This document shows, piece after piece, positions 35,301-44,700 of a DNA stretch of 64,000 nucleotides (position 1 is the first letter of the stretch; each line of letters begins with the position of its first letter). The stretch is from Protea cynaroides. Taxonomy: Eukaryota; Streptophyta; Magnoliopsida; Proteales; Proteaceae. The DNA lies in contig CM053273.1 in NCBI GenBank assembly GCA_028583415.1, forward strand, positions 91,486,676 through 91,550,675, in the 5' to 3' direction. The notes below the pieces were generated by a model. That model was not told where the DNA came from. It saw nothing but the letters and a program-made list of their open reading frames with translations, and did no database searches. The translations under genes were made by a program, and so were the position numbers.

Positions 35301-37659
35301 AGAAACCAAAACCCTCCTTTTCAACTCGATCACTCTGAGATAAGGCAATGATCATGGTTTTAGTTTATGGAATCAGAAACTGTAGGTCGTCGGCATCATT
35401 GGCGTCGTCAGGCTAGCTGCTGACAGCTTGGAGGATGTTGCAGGTTTTCTTCTTTGCCTGCAACTCTTTCTTCTCTATCGGGCTACAAGTGTATACAAAG
35501 CAAAATTGAGGGTTTCAAATTAGGGGAAATGGGGAGGGTAAAAATGAGTCTTCATGTCCCATTAAGGGTAAAAACGAGACTCGATTAGCCCATTAAGGGC
35601 AGTTTTGTCCGTAATTTTTAAGGATGAGCTGACATCAGCATCTAACGGAAACCAGTTAACAGATTGGGGCTTTGTATTAAACGTTTTTGAAATTAGGGGT
35701 GGTATGAGTAATTGTCAGAAACTACTGGGTGGTAGGTAGAAATAGTCCATAGTCCAGGGCTAGTACATGTAATTTTTCCTATTATTTATGTAGGCATGAG
35801 GTACGAGGGAAATAAAAACAAACCTAGACAATTTTACCCTTAGACTTAATCGAGCCCATGTTACAACAAATTTAAATCTCCTTCTGTGTTTCAACTTTCA
35901 AGAGACCTGGATTTGGATCAGAAGTACTTCAATAGCAATCAAGCTTGGGATTGTATTAGTTTGACTCCCCTAGATGATGATCAGAAATATTCTTTTTTGC
36001 TAATTTTTGTAGGCCTTCCAGGTTTTTATTTGGGTCAAAGCATTCCAGCTCTGTCATGGTCCATTCTCAGAGTCATAATCAATCACCTTCTCGCTTTTTA
36101 GGACTTCCATTGGAGAGGGAACCATTGCAAAAATCCTATACAAGGATGGGAATGGTAGGCTAAAGAACCAAACTCTAGTTGTCTAATGGAGAAATGGTAA
36201 CTAATTTTGGCTTTGGGGTCATTTGTCATTGTTTCTTTCCCAGCAATTGGACAATGGACAGATAAAATATAGTTGCTAATGAAGGAAAACGTAATGCATG
36301 CTAAATGGTAATGATGATAGACATTTGTATCGTTGTCTGACACAGCACCAGAATCTACACACACGCAAATAGGTATAGATATGCTTATTCTTTAGGCGAT
36401 AGAACTTGTTCTTTTCTTTTTCTTTATTAAATGAACTCTTATATTTGTCCTAGACTCCTGGCATAGTGGAATGTTGATTATCGGGCAAGACAAAATCGAT
36501 TGCCAATGGTACATATTATAATCTTAAAAAAAAAAAAAAGAAGAATCATACTAGATCCTAATTACATTGGTTTTGACGTGATGCTTTTCTAATGCTGATG
36601 GCTTGTCTATATTTCAGGACCAGTTGTCATGGATATTTCAGGATACACAGAAAAGGGATTAAATCGAAAACTTGCTGTGCGTGCCCTTTTTGGAAAGGTT
36701 TTTTATTTATCTGAGGTAAATGGATGAGAAGATAATTTGAGTCTGTCCTCCACAGTGATTACTGCTTTTTTCTAGTATTGCATTTTCACTTCATTAGGAG
36801 AGTATTAAAACACATTCTTCCTGTCTGGTACAAATATGCCTTCTGATCTACTGGGTAGGCTTGAAGTTGTGAGGATTCAATGGTTAAGTATTCAATCTAA
36901 TCTCAAGTTGCTGGGACTGGGGGAATGACTGTCAATGGGAGTTTCTGTGATGAGACTCTTTAAAAGGCGTACCCAGTGCCCGAGGCTCCCACCACTGTGG
37001 GGTCTGTGGTGAGACTCTTGGTACTACCTAAATGTATGTTACTGGCAACAGCTTGTTATGTGAGTTTGCCAAGTGATTGGTCTGTTTGAGTGGGTTTCCA
37101 GCAAATTCAGGTACATAAGGCTCATATAGGTATCTTGTGCATCAATAGGCTTCTAGATTTGTTACTTCATAGTGTTTTCTGATCATCCGGCGATAAAACT
37201 CAGTCCCCAGAGGGTGCATGACCATCGTTGTGGTGTTTAAATCTCACTTTTTTCAATATCTGCCTTTGGATCTTCCATAATTGGGATTGCTAAATAAATC
37301 CCAAGTTGATTAGAAGGTTGTGTCCTTTGCTTGTTGAATTGACCAAACGTTTTATTTGACATTTTGAGACAGATACCAGAGTTCTGTTCAAGAGATGGCT
37401 CCCTAATCATCAAGGAGATATTTGGGATTACAGAGTAAGCCTCTTCCATTACTTAACTGATGGGTTCTTCACTTCTAAATTTATTGATTTTGCCATCCAT
37501 TTTGTTGGTTCCAGTGAAGATGTAGACACCCTTCGGATACATACTTTCTCTGAGTCTGGGGATATGGATTCGATTCAGAAGATGGTGGATGGTTTAGATC
37601 CAGGAGACTCAAGTAAGGGATCATCTAGTGGTTCTAGTAAAGATACATCAAGTGCTTAG
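20381..37659 (+). CDS. Plastid-targeted membrane-anchored protein, conserved, function unknown
   Basis: Six exons: 20381-20854, 28632-28715, 30865-31042, 36618-36715, 37373-37434 and 37515-37659. They join with matching phases into 346 residues; all junctions are GT-AG. Residues 1 to about 55 are rich in Ser/Thr/Ala with few acids, like a plastid transit peptide. An acidic run (about 80-90) is followed by a conserved DLVEFTGSVTQAIPGPKVG segment and one membrane helix (about 122-145, LPWILALPLAYAGITFVIAF), then a basic stop-transfer. The C-terminal half is soluble and helical: EEILRKYIRYAMNERPFNAD, DLIQLRKASMLDDAAV, NEISRRIVRDKG, LNRKLAVRALFGKVFYLSE and DVDTLRIHTFSESGDMDS, ending in a Ser/Gly tail. 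I recognise it as a conserved land-plant family with no function I can name. Introns 1 to 3 are 7.8, 2.1 and 5.6 kb because of retroelements, yet the frame is intact. Confidence 0.85.
21515..22180 (+). repeat. 5' LTR of intron-1 copia
   Basis: 666 bp, TG..CA, nearly identical to 26724-27396. The first 40 bases are AT-rich and contain ATTATATATATAATG, a likely TATA region. Confidence 0.93.
22217..26153 (+). pseudogene. Copia gag-pol of intron-1 element, recently broken
   Basis: Domains run in copia order. Gag begins from an ATG near 22217 or 22289 (FDKIEPFGGSNFKR; a frame change lies between them). The zinc knuckle CFFCGKPGHFKKDC is near 22988. Protease is NWVIDTGATKHICGD (near 23125). Integrase includes GILDLVHSDLCDFKSYESRG and VITFIDDYSRFTWIYLLKSK. 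RT has QMDVKTTFLNGNLEEEIYIK and YVDDMLI, and RNase H has EGYCDANWISDTNESLATSG. Lesions seen: a TGA at 22808, a +1 shift in an A-run near 23415, TAA at 23874, TAG at 24039, a shift near 24210 and TGA at 26057. The last 614 codons (24215-26059) are one open frame with RT and RNase H intact. As it stands it cannot make the whole polyprotein. Confidence 0.9.
26060..26723 (+). other. Post-pol noncoding module with second polypurine-like tract
   Basis: After the pol stop there are 0.6 kb without an open frame. GAAATGTGGGGGTGTGTTAA starts at 26333 and its surroundings are shared with the minus-strand element at 8.9-9.7 kb, including GTACTCTGTAG and similar blocks further down. The true 3' polypurine tract is at 26711-26723. 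Confidence 0.6.
26724..27396 (+). repeat. 3' LTR of intron-1 copia
   Basis: 673 bp, TG..CA. Small indels distinguish it from the 5' LTR (for example CCTCCAAGG versus CCTAAGG, and an extra ACGT near 27193). Confidence 0.93.
27402..27872. other. Intron 1 sequence, no feature except a C/A homopolymer
   Basis: Ordinary AT-rich intron with a C-run followed by a long A-run at about 27740-27782. Confidence 0.4.
27873..28300 (-). pseudogene. 5'-truncated LINE tail with RNase H-like fragment
   Basis: On the minus strand a frame at 28289-28014 reads DDAAGAQGRGIKVGLQLVLQ, GLHDWIEAG and WPWSIFHLLMDVKSLMMQF, the pattern of the C-terminal RNase H-like domain of plant LINE-type proteins. It is followed by a short 3'-UTR (GTTAATATAAAGCAGATGC) and ends in poly-A (T-run 27873-27883 on the plus strand). 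Only the 3' end of the element is present, as usual for L1 insertions. It lies in intron 1, upstream of exon 2. Confidence 0.6.
28716..30864 (+). other. Intron 2 of plastid protein gene; possible minus-strand LTR
   Basis: About 29480-30337 looks like a long LTR in minus orientation. On that strand it would start TGATGCAGC, the same first eight bases as the LTR at 33299. A TATA-like TTTATATATCAG lies at about 30011-30022 and a CT-rich downstream part follows. The distal border and any target duplication were not found. The poly-T and G-runs at 30586-30632 are low complexity. Confidence 0.35.
31469..31692 (+). repeat. Copia 5' LTR, 224 bp, in intron 3
   Basis: It starts TGTTAATTACAG and ends TCTCAACA. 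It is directly followed at 31693 by TGATATCAGAGCAGAG, a one-mismatch copy of the initiator-Met primer-binding site. Inside, the block GGGGCTGCTGCCCATGT occurs twice and CTATAAATAAAG is the TATA box. Confidence 0.75.
31693..32553 (+). pseudogene. Copia gag N-terminal fragment
   Basis: After the primer-binding site comes a leader. The frame around 32150-32260 reads NSIRLDGSNYLIWSHSCYL and GYINGKM, the signature of the copia gag N-terminal domain (LDG-NY--W). It soon runs into stops and the rest of the element is absent. It is intronic in the plastid protein gene. Confidence 0.7.
32554..32713 (+). mobile_element. Au-type SINE, copy 2, full length
   Basis: It begins AGAGGACGAGCCTTGGTGTG (tRNA-like A-box region). 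The B-box region is GGTCACTGGTTCAAAAC, and the internal blocks GTAAGGCTGCGTAT and CCAGACCCTGCAGTAGCGGG match copy 1. It is flanked by a 20-bp target duplication (32534-32553 and 32714-32733, one T/C difference). It is inserted in the decayed copia gag fragment. Confidence 0.9.
32979..33831 (+). mobile_element. LTR retrotransposon remnant with internal deletion
   Basis: A block beginning TGATGCAGGCTGGATC occurs at 32979-33113 and again from 33299, more than 90% alike by eye over about 135 bases. Between them a plus frame ends ...NSRTNFFLSGEE just before the second copy, resembling the tail of a Ty3-type pol directly upstream of a 3' LTR. I read it as a 5' LTR piece, a short pol end, and a 3' LTR to about 33831 (ending GGTAACA, with TATA-like CTATTTATAGACC near 33500). 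The superfamily and right border are tentative. Confidence 0.5.
33832..36617. other. Remainder of intron 3, nothing further supported
   Basis: AT-rich sequence with T-runs. The open frames at 35117-35302, 35886-36101 and 36098-36364 have no recognisable homology. It may contain old repeats that I cannot classify. Confidence 0.35.
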
Positions 37660-38509
37660 GGTTCATGCGGAGGGATAACTGTAAGAGTCTAGGTTTAGCC
37701 CTACAGAGATGTCCAGTAGAAGATTAAAAAAATTTGCAATGTATTTCCAGGATAGAAGTGGGAAAGGAAAATAAGTTTTGACAAGGCCTATTTCCCATAT
37801 TTTGGTTAAGAATTATTTTGTCAATCTAGTCCAGAATCGTTTAATTATTTTCCTGAAATGGTTGCCGTGTGAATTTAAATTAGGAGAAAGTTTTCTTCAC
37901 TCCTTATTCCTCTTCACCATGGGTGACGAGGAAAACTCGACCCTTTAAATTATAGGGTTAATGTGGGTGAAAATTATAGCTGGCATTTCCTATTCTTAGT
38001 GTGTGGATACGTGGTTGAAAGTTGAAACAGTGAAGCATGACCTACTGGTGATGTTTGTTAGATACTACCTACCTGGGCAGCAGTTGATCAAGTGTGTCTA
38101 ACAGTATGGTTGCCATTGGGCATGTCTCGTTCCAGCCTACTTCTGTTTTGTGTGTTTGGGTGCTTATGGTTGGCATTCAAAGTCGGCTATTTTGCTATTT
38201 TTTTTCTTGGTTGAAGTTTCTGAAATAGACAATGGGTGGTAAGAAGGGGTATCTTGATCACTTGTTAAGTTTTAAGTGTATTGGAGTTCACCAAGTGGCA
38301 AAATAAATCATTGAAAAAAAAAAAAATTCTAGACTAGTTGGGCCAATAACGTTTTGGTTTTATATTCCGTTTTCACTCTCTTCTCTTTTATATTCCGGTT
38401 TTGATTCTCTTTGTTTTCCAATTCTTTTCTGTCTCTAATTTCACTCTTATTCCGAGCTAAAAATCCAAAAATCTCTTCTACCCCTGTAAAATGTTTCTCT
38501 TGTCTGAAA
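37660..38509. other. 3' flank of plastid protein gene
   Basis: Presumed 3'-UTR followed by intergenic DNA. No gene. TTTTATATTCCG with a TTTT/CTCT tract is repeated near 38355-38410. Confidence 0.35.
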
Positions 38510-39286
38510 TGTTAAGATCACATATTAACTTTATGGGAGTTGGTCCACATTGGTCTCGTAAGGGATTTGATGTAGATTGATATCTAGGCTTTGCTCACAT
38601 TATAAGCTGTTTTTTTTGGGTCAAGGTTTGTACCAATGGTATCAGAGCAAATTGACTCTATAAAGGCCCTAGTTCACATTGTTCAACTTTTTCCAGTTCA
38701 TAGGGTTTCATCTTAAACCTTAATATCGATACAGAGATTTAGAATACATTGATGTTCAATGTAATCAATAATAATAGAGACATACCTGAGAGCAGAAGAT
38801 TGATTTTCGTCGTTATTCTTCAAGAATGGTGTTGGAGTTTTGATCACAGTTTTCCACAACCTATAGAGGTTCCACGCCTTTCTCACTACTCATGGGTACA
38901 TAGAGAAGAAAACAACTATGGCTGCGGGGATTCATGACCTAGTCCCACATTGTAATAGGGATTGCTTATTTTTTTACCTTGTGACGAATTAGACCGAACT
39001 GGTTTAACCTAGTGACATAGACTCTCACTGATCAATGGACCTAGTAATTAATTAAGCTCACATATATATATTCCAACACACATCAGTTAATCTTATGGAA
39101 CTGATGGGGCCGAGAGTGGATCTTACTAGGTCGCCATGGATGTCGGTTCGGAAGCATGGTGGTCTGTTGCGCTCCCATGTTAACCTTATGGGTTCCGTAA
39201 GGGATTTGGTATGGGTTGATGTAGTCTTGAATTTCCTCACCTTATATGTCGGTTTTTAAGGTCAAGTTCTCTTAAAATTCGTATCA
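38510..39286 (+). mobile_element. TRIM-like miniature LTR element
   Basis: The left repeat 38510-38635 starts TGTTAAGATC. TGGTATCAGAGC (initiator-Met primer-binding site) follows at 38637. The right repeat 39178-39286 starts TGTTAACCTTATGGG and shares blocks with the left one (GTAAGGGATTTGGTATGGGTT versus GTAAGGGATTTGATGTAGATT, and CTCACCTTATAT versus CTCACATTATAA). The internal part is about 540 bp with no coding capacity. Short LTRs, a primer site and no genes fit a terminal-repeat retrotransposon in miniature. The repeats are diverged, so it is old. Confidence 0.55.
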
Positions 39287-40440
39287 AGAAACACTGTTAA
39301 ACCTTCAAGCAAACCATATCTAAGGTGAACCATTATGAACCGGATTTTTTTTATTTTATCTCCACCACCTTTTTCTCTCTCATGATCTATCCCTCCAACT
39401 TGATCTTTTCTATGGTTCTGTCTTCATTGACAAGTTATTGGAACTTAAAAGGTGAAGAAACGGTGGTGGATGAGGTGAAGAAACGGATGGATTTGTGTGG
39501 CCATGGATGGGTTTCAGTCATGGAGCATGAAGTTACTCAGAGTTGGATTTCCTCTTATAAAGGGATGTCATTTGAGAACATCAACGGTTTGGTATTAACA
39601 TATTAAGGGCGTGAATTTTGAAGGGAAACCATTTACTAAAATCAAATCAATTTATTTATTTATTTATTTTAATTAGAATCAACAAACAGAATAATAATTG
39701 GTCCAGTTTAATTTGGTCTTGGATTATCCCTAAAATCAAATAATAAATAGTAAACGATTAAAACGATTAAACAAAATAAATCGATTGAAAGCCATTCCTT
39801 GGCTTGATTTAAATCAAAATGTTCTTGTTTATTTTAATGTTTTATTATATAAGTATTGATTCTTTTATTCTTTTCAGTTTCTTTTCTTTGGTTTTTTGGT
39901 TGAAATTTATAGTTTTTACGGCTGTATATTCATATCAATATTGACGGTGAGTCCGTGACTGGTCATGTTAATTGGCCGTTATGGTATCATTTTGCTGAAT
40001 CGATATGAGAATCAATATTTAATGTATACATGACCAATAATACTAACCTCTATATATATAGATGGATACCTGACTGATACTATAAACTATAAAGGTATGT
40101 ATGGATTGTGGTAAAATCACCCCGTGGGGAGAAGGCGGAGTCGATCCAAAGACTTTGTCATAAGACACTACCAATTTATGCAATCCAACGGTTTTGATAG
40201 AAGCCGCAGGGGTTGCATGGCTGCAGAGGATCCAAACCCCTACCAAACTCAGGCCTTTTACGGATTGCGTTGGCGGCACTCGGCAGCTTCCAAATCCCCC
40301 GTCTCGTTGTCGTCCGGAAAACTCTTGGGTGATTGGGTCCGAAACTCGAGGAAACTCACCATCGTCGCACCCTTTACTCCCTCGATACCATTTACCAATA
40401 ATCAATCCCTCTCTCAAGTCTCTTATGTAGAATCGGAGAT
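39287..40440. other. AT-rich intergenic DNA
   Basis: TTTA repeats at about 39648-39672. The frames near 40043-40459 overlap on both strands and look like nothing known; the region is richer in GC and probably belongs to the promoter and 5' region of the next gene. Confidence 0.35.
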
Positions 40441-41749
40441 CGGTTCCGTCTCTTTCTAACTAATCAAGTGCTGTCCCTCCCTCCCGCGCTCTGGCTTCAG
40501 TTTACTTTGATCCTCAGTGCTGTGGATTGTGGAACACGACCTACGTAAGGTTTGATCTCTCTTTCTCTCTCTCGATTTCCGAATCAACGAAATTGAGAAG
40601 CTAGGTTAATGAATGAAAATTCCGCCCTTGTTCAAACCCATGTTCCCTTTTGGCACGTTAACAACCCAATAGACGTCGTGGGATTGTGAGAAGATATGCT
40701 CTTTCATTTTACAGTATTTCTATGATAAATTGATGATCCTACACTCAGCTTATTCTGAAGAAAATATTCTTCACCAACTGATTTTCTCGAGTAAATTCTA
40801 GGTTAGCCGAGTTGGTTTATTTATCTGGACTAAAAAGGCTCACTCTTCTCTCTTCTCTCTCCTTCAAGATGGGGCCTAGGGTAGCAGATTACACTGTAAA
40901 TTGATCCATGCTTCTGCTTACGTGACGCAAGGCTGATATTGAGAAAATTCTCCCCCTCTTTGTCTTTATTTTTCAATTGGAAATCCTAGAATATTCACTC
41001 ACGATAGCCACAAGCAGGGGATTTGGTCATGAATTGGGCCTTATTCTGAGCTGCTGATGTATAGTTCTCTGTCGGATTTATTAGTTTCCTTTTGAAAGAT
41101 GATGTAATTAATGGAAACAAAATCTTCTATTAGTAGCTCAGGTATTATTTCGGAAAATGTAATTAATGTGATTTTCTATTTTTTTTTCTGTTGGAATAAG
41201 TATTAGTTAGTCATCGTTCTTAGTACTTGAATTTGGTTCGTGTGATGGTCGACAGTCTCGGTAGCCACTTTCCTTGTTTGACCCGTTAAATTCTGATCAA
41301 ATTCCAATGGATAATCTTCAGAAATATGGATAAGTAATATGTACATGCAGATAATTGACGGTTTTAGTACAAAATGTTTGCAATGGGAACATTTAATGCC
41401 CGAACTTTTCTTTTTTAAAAAATTTAGCTCTTTTTTCCCCTCATTCCCAAAATGAATAATACCTGAACTTTTAATTTTTGCCAGTCCTGGACTTTAGAAG
41501 CATCCAAGGATATGAATCAAACACCGTTTGTCTTTAATAGCTAGGTTGCATTTTCCTTTTGGTTTTTGTACTGGAGGTAAAGAATAGTAAATGTTCAGTG
41601 GAAGTAGGGAACATCAAAAGAGTTGTCTTTTGAACAGTAAAAATACAGGAACAAGCAACCTAGCTATTTGACTTGGACTTTGATACGAGGTTCTGTTCTA
41701 CACAGATTGTTGACTTGGACTTTGATACGAGGTTGTTGAGGTCTCAAGG
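40441..41749 (+). promoter_or_regulatory. Putative 5'-UTR region with 5'-UTR intron
   Basis: The sequence before the start codon is rich in CT and has a possible donor CTACGTAAG|GTTTGATC near 40549, so a leader intron of about 1.1 kb is likely. A 24-base block GACTTGGACTTTGATACGAG is present twice (about 41671 and 41712), the second copy 16 bases before the ATG. I cannot place the transcription start. Confidence 0.3.
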
Positions 41750-44700
41750 ATGTCCGGAAGGGAGGTTCGAGAATACACCAACCTCACCGACCCAAAAGGT
41801 ATGCTCTGGAGTCAACTTGTTAATTTTTTTGTAGGTAATTTATGCAGTTCTGTTTCTATGCTTTTATTCTCTAATTGATTTTGTTCCTACCCTGTTTCAA
41901 TTTTCACATATTTTTTATCTTTTAAAATTGTTCTAATGTTTATGCTTGTCCTTTTTTTCCTGGGTTCTTCATCACTAAGAGATATGGTTCCTAGTTGTGT
42001 TATTTTCGCAGATAAGAAATTGTGAGATTGAAGCTTTGCTTTTCTCCTTTCATCTGATTGCCTTTACTAAATTTTTATTTCTGGATATTTTGATTCTACA
42101 GACAGGAAATTGGGGAAAGGAAAGGATAAAATTGATGATGAAGATGTGACGTTCCACCGGATGGTGGCAAAGGTTAGCGAATCGGACCTTCTATCTTTTT
42201 TTTTCTTTGTTTATTTTCTCTTTATGATTTTAGTATTGGACTGTCTTAATGATGCTTCTTTTTTCTTTCTTGTTATGTTAAAAGAGAAATGGTTTCTCTT
42301 TTTTTTTTGAAGCTCTTAACTTGCTGTTTGATTGAAATGGACGACTTCATGCTTGATAGGGATACAAGTGCAGGGGGATGATAGGATCCCTTGTTTGAAT
42401 GTTCTACATTGTATTGGAAAACATAAGATCATCGCAAAAATGCATAAACCTGCTTTGTTATCGTACAATCCTTAAGTGCCCTCATTTCCCCTAATGAGCT
42501 GTCATGAATCCATTTTAAACTTTGAAACTGTGCATGACTATATTTTAATGGATACTCTTAGGTACTTTGATAACCTGATCATTCTTTGTCGAATGGAAAC
42601 ATGTTTTGTTCACTCATTATGCTTTGAAACTATAAATTCTAGAGAGAAAAGTAGAAGAATGGAGAGAAGAAGGAGAGGTTGTTGCAACTTTGGGAGCCTC
42701 AACAATTGTGTTGAGATCCCCTAAACCATCCAATATATATAATATAGAGATTACAACCCTAGAAGAGCAATCAGGGGATTAATTAACCAAAAAAAATATA
42801 AAGAGAGAGGGAGAGGCCTTACCGCCATTTGGATTAGTGCCTAGAGCAAATTCCAAGAGGCCCATTGGGATTCCTCCTTTACTGGATAATCTCTAGCACT
42901 CCCTCTCAAGTCGGAGCATATATATCAATCATGCCTTGTGTGTTACAAATATAACCAATTCTCCCATTCCCTAGAGACTTAGTGAATACATCAACAAGTT
43001 GTTCTCCTGTACGAACATGACATGGGCCATGGAGAGATAATCCCTTGCATAAGCTTTTCACAAACAAAATGACAATCAACCTAATATTTTCCGTCCTCTC
43101 ATGAAACACAAGATTAGAAGCAATGTGAATGGCTGTTTGGTTTTCACACTACAGCTGTGTATAGAAGACTCATATGGAAAACCAAGCTCAGTTAACAACT
43201 GCTTAACCCACATCAATTTACACATAACATGTGCCATAGCATGATACTCAAACTTAGCACTGGATTGAGCAATTATAGTCTATTTGTTGCTCTTTCAGGA
43301 CGTAAGATTTCCACCAACGAAATTACAATAGTCAGTAGTTAAACATCTATCAATAGGAGAACCAGCCTAATCAACATCCGAAAAACCCTCAACACGTCCA
43401 CGTCCATGATCAAAATACAAAAGATCACGACTTGGAGCCTTTTGGAGATACCGTAAATACGAATAATAGCATCCCAATGAGCGTCTGGGGAGAGGATATA
43501 AACTGACTCACGACACTAATTGGGAAGGAAACATCTGGTTGAATCACAAGGAGATAATTCAACATGCCAACTAGCATGCGATACCTCTCAGGGTTTGTTA
43601 GAACATCACCATCATCAGTTGTAAATTTTATGTTAGGTTCCATTGGAGTATCCACAGGCTTGGATTCTATCATCCGTGTCTCAGTAAGCAGATCGAAAAC
43701 ACATTTCCTTTGAGAAAGTGAGAAAGAGAAATCCCTTTCCTCGACTGAGCCACTTGAATGCCTAAGAAATATTTGAACGACTCAAATCCTTGGTATGTAA
43801 CTATTGCTGTAAATGAGGTTTAAACTCTTAATAACTGCACTATCATCTCTAGGTAATCACATAAACAATGAGAAAAAATCCTCCCTGTGCTAAACTGACG
43901 ATAAAACATAGAGTGATCACTCTAACATCGGGACAAGCCAAAATTGAGAACAACCTTTGTGAAATGACCAAACCATGCTTGAGGAGGCTGCTTCATCCCA
44001 TACGAAGACTTCTGGAGCTTAAACACCATACCATATTCCCCTTGAGCAACAAACCTAGGTGGCTGCTCCATATAAACCTCATCATGAAGATCACAATATA
44101 AGAAAGCATTCTTCACATCAAGCTGGTGCAGTAGCCTTTGATGGGAAGCAACAAGAGATATCAAAATACAAACCAAGGCAAGCTTGGCCACCGGAGAAAA
44201 AGTGTCCAGATTATCAGCTTCATAGACCTGTGCGTAGCCTTTGATGACCAGGCAAGCTTTCAAACCAACAAGAAAACCATTAGGGTTCACCTTAACAGCG
44301 TACACCCAATGACAACCAATAGCAGATTTGCCCATAGATAAAGGGACAAGATCCAGATCCCAAGTGTGATTCTCTCCTAACGCCAAAAGTTCGTCTTCCA
44401 GAGCTATCCTACAGCCAGGACTAGATAGTGTCTCTGCAACAGAGCTAGGAAGTGGGTGATTCTCAATAGTGGTCAAACAAGAGTGAAAGAGGAAGAGAAT
44501 CAGACGTAGACATAAAGTTCGAAATTGGATATTTGGTACAACTTCGAACTCCCTTACAATAAGCAATAGGTATATCAACGTCAGAAGAGGATATGCTTAT
44601 CTTAGATGTAGGTTCTACAAACGAATAAAAGGCAGCATGGGCGAGAGGAGCTGGGGGGGTTGGGGGTTGGGGCAGGATCTAGCCGAGGGCGACGAATATA

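Noticed and set aside
40043..40459. Overlapping frames of 111 and 124 codons on opposite strands
   Set aside because: No recognisable motif on either strand; region looks like promoter or 5' region of the following gene.
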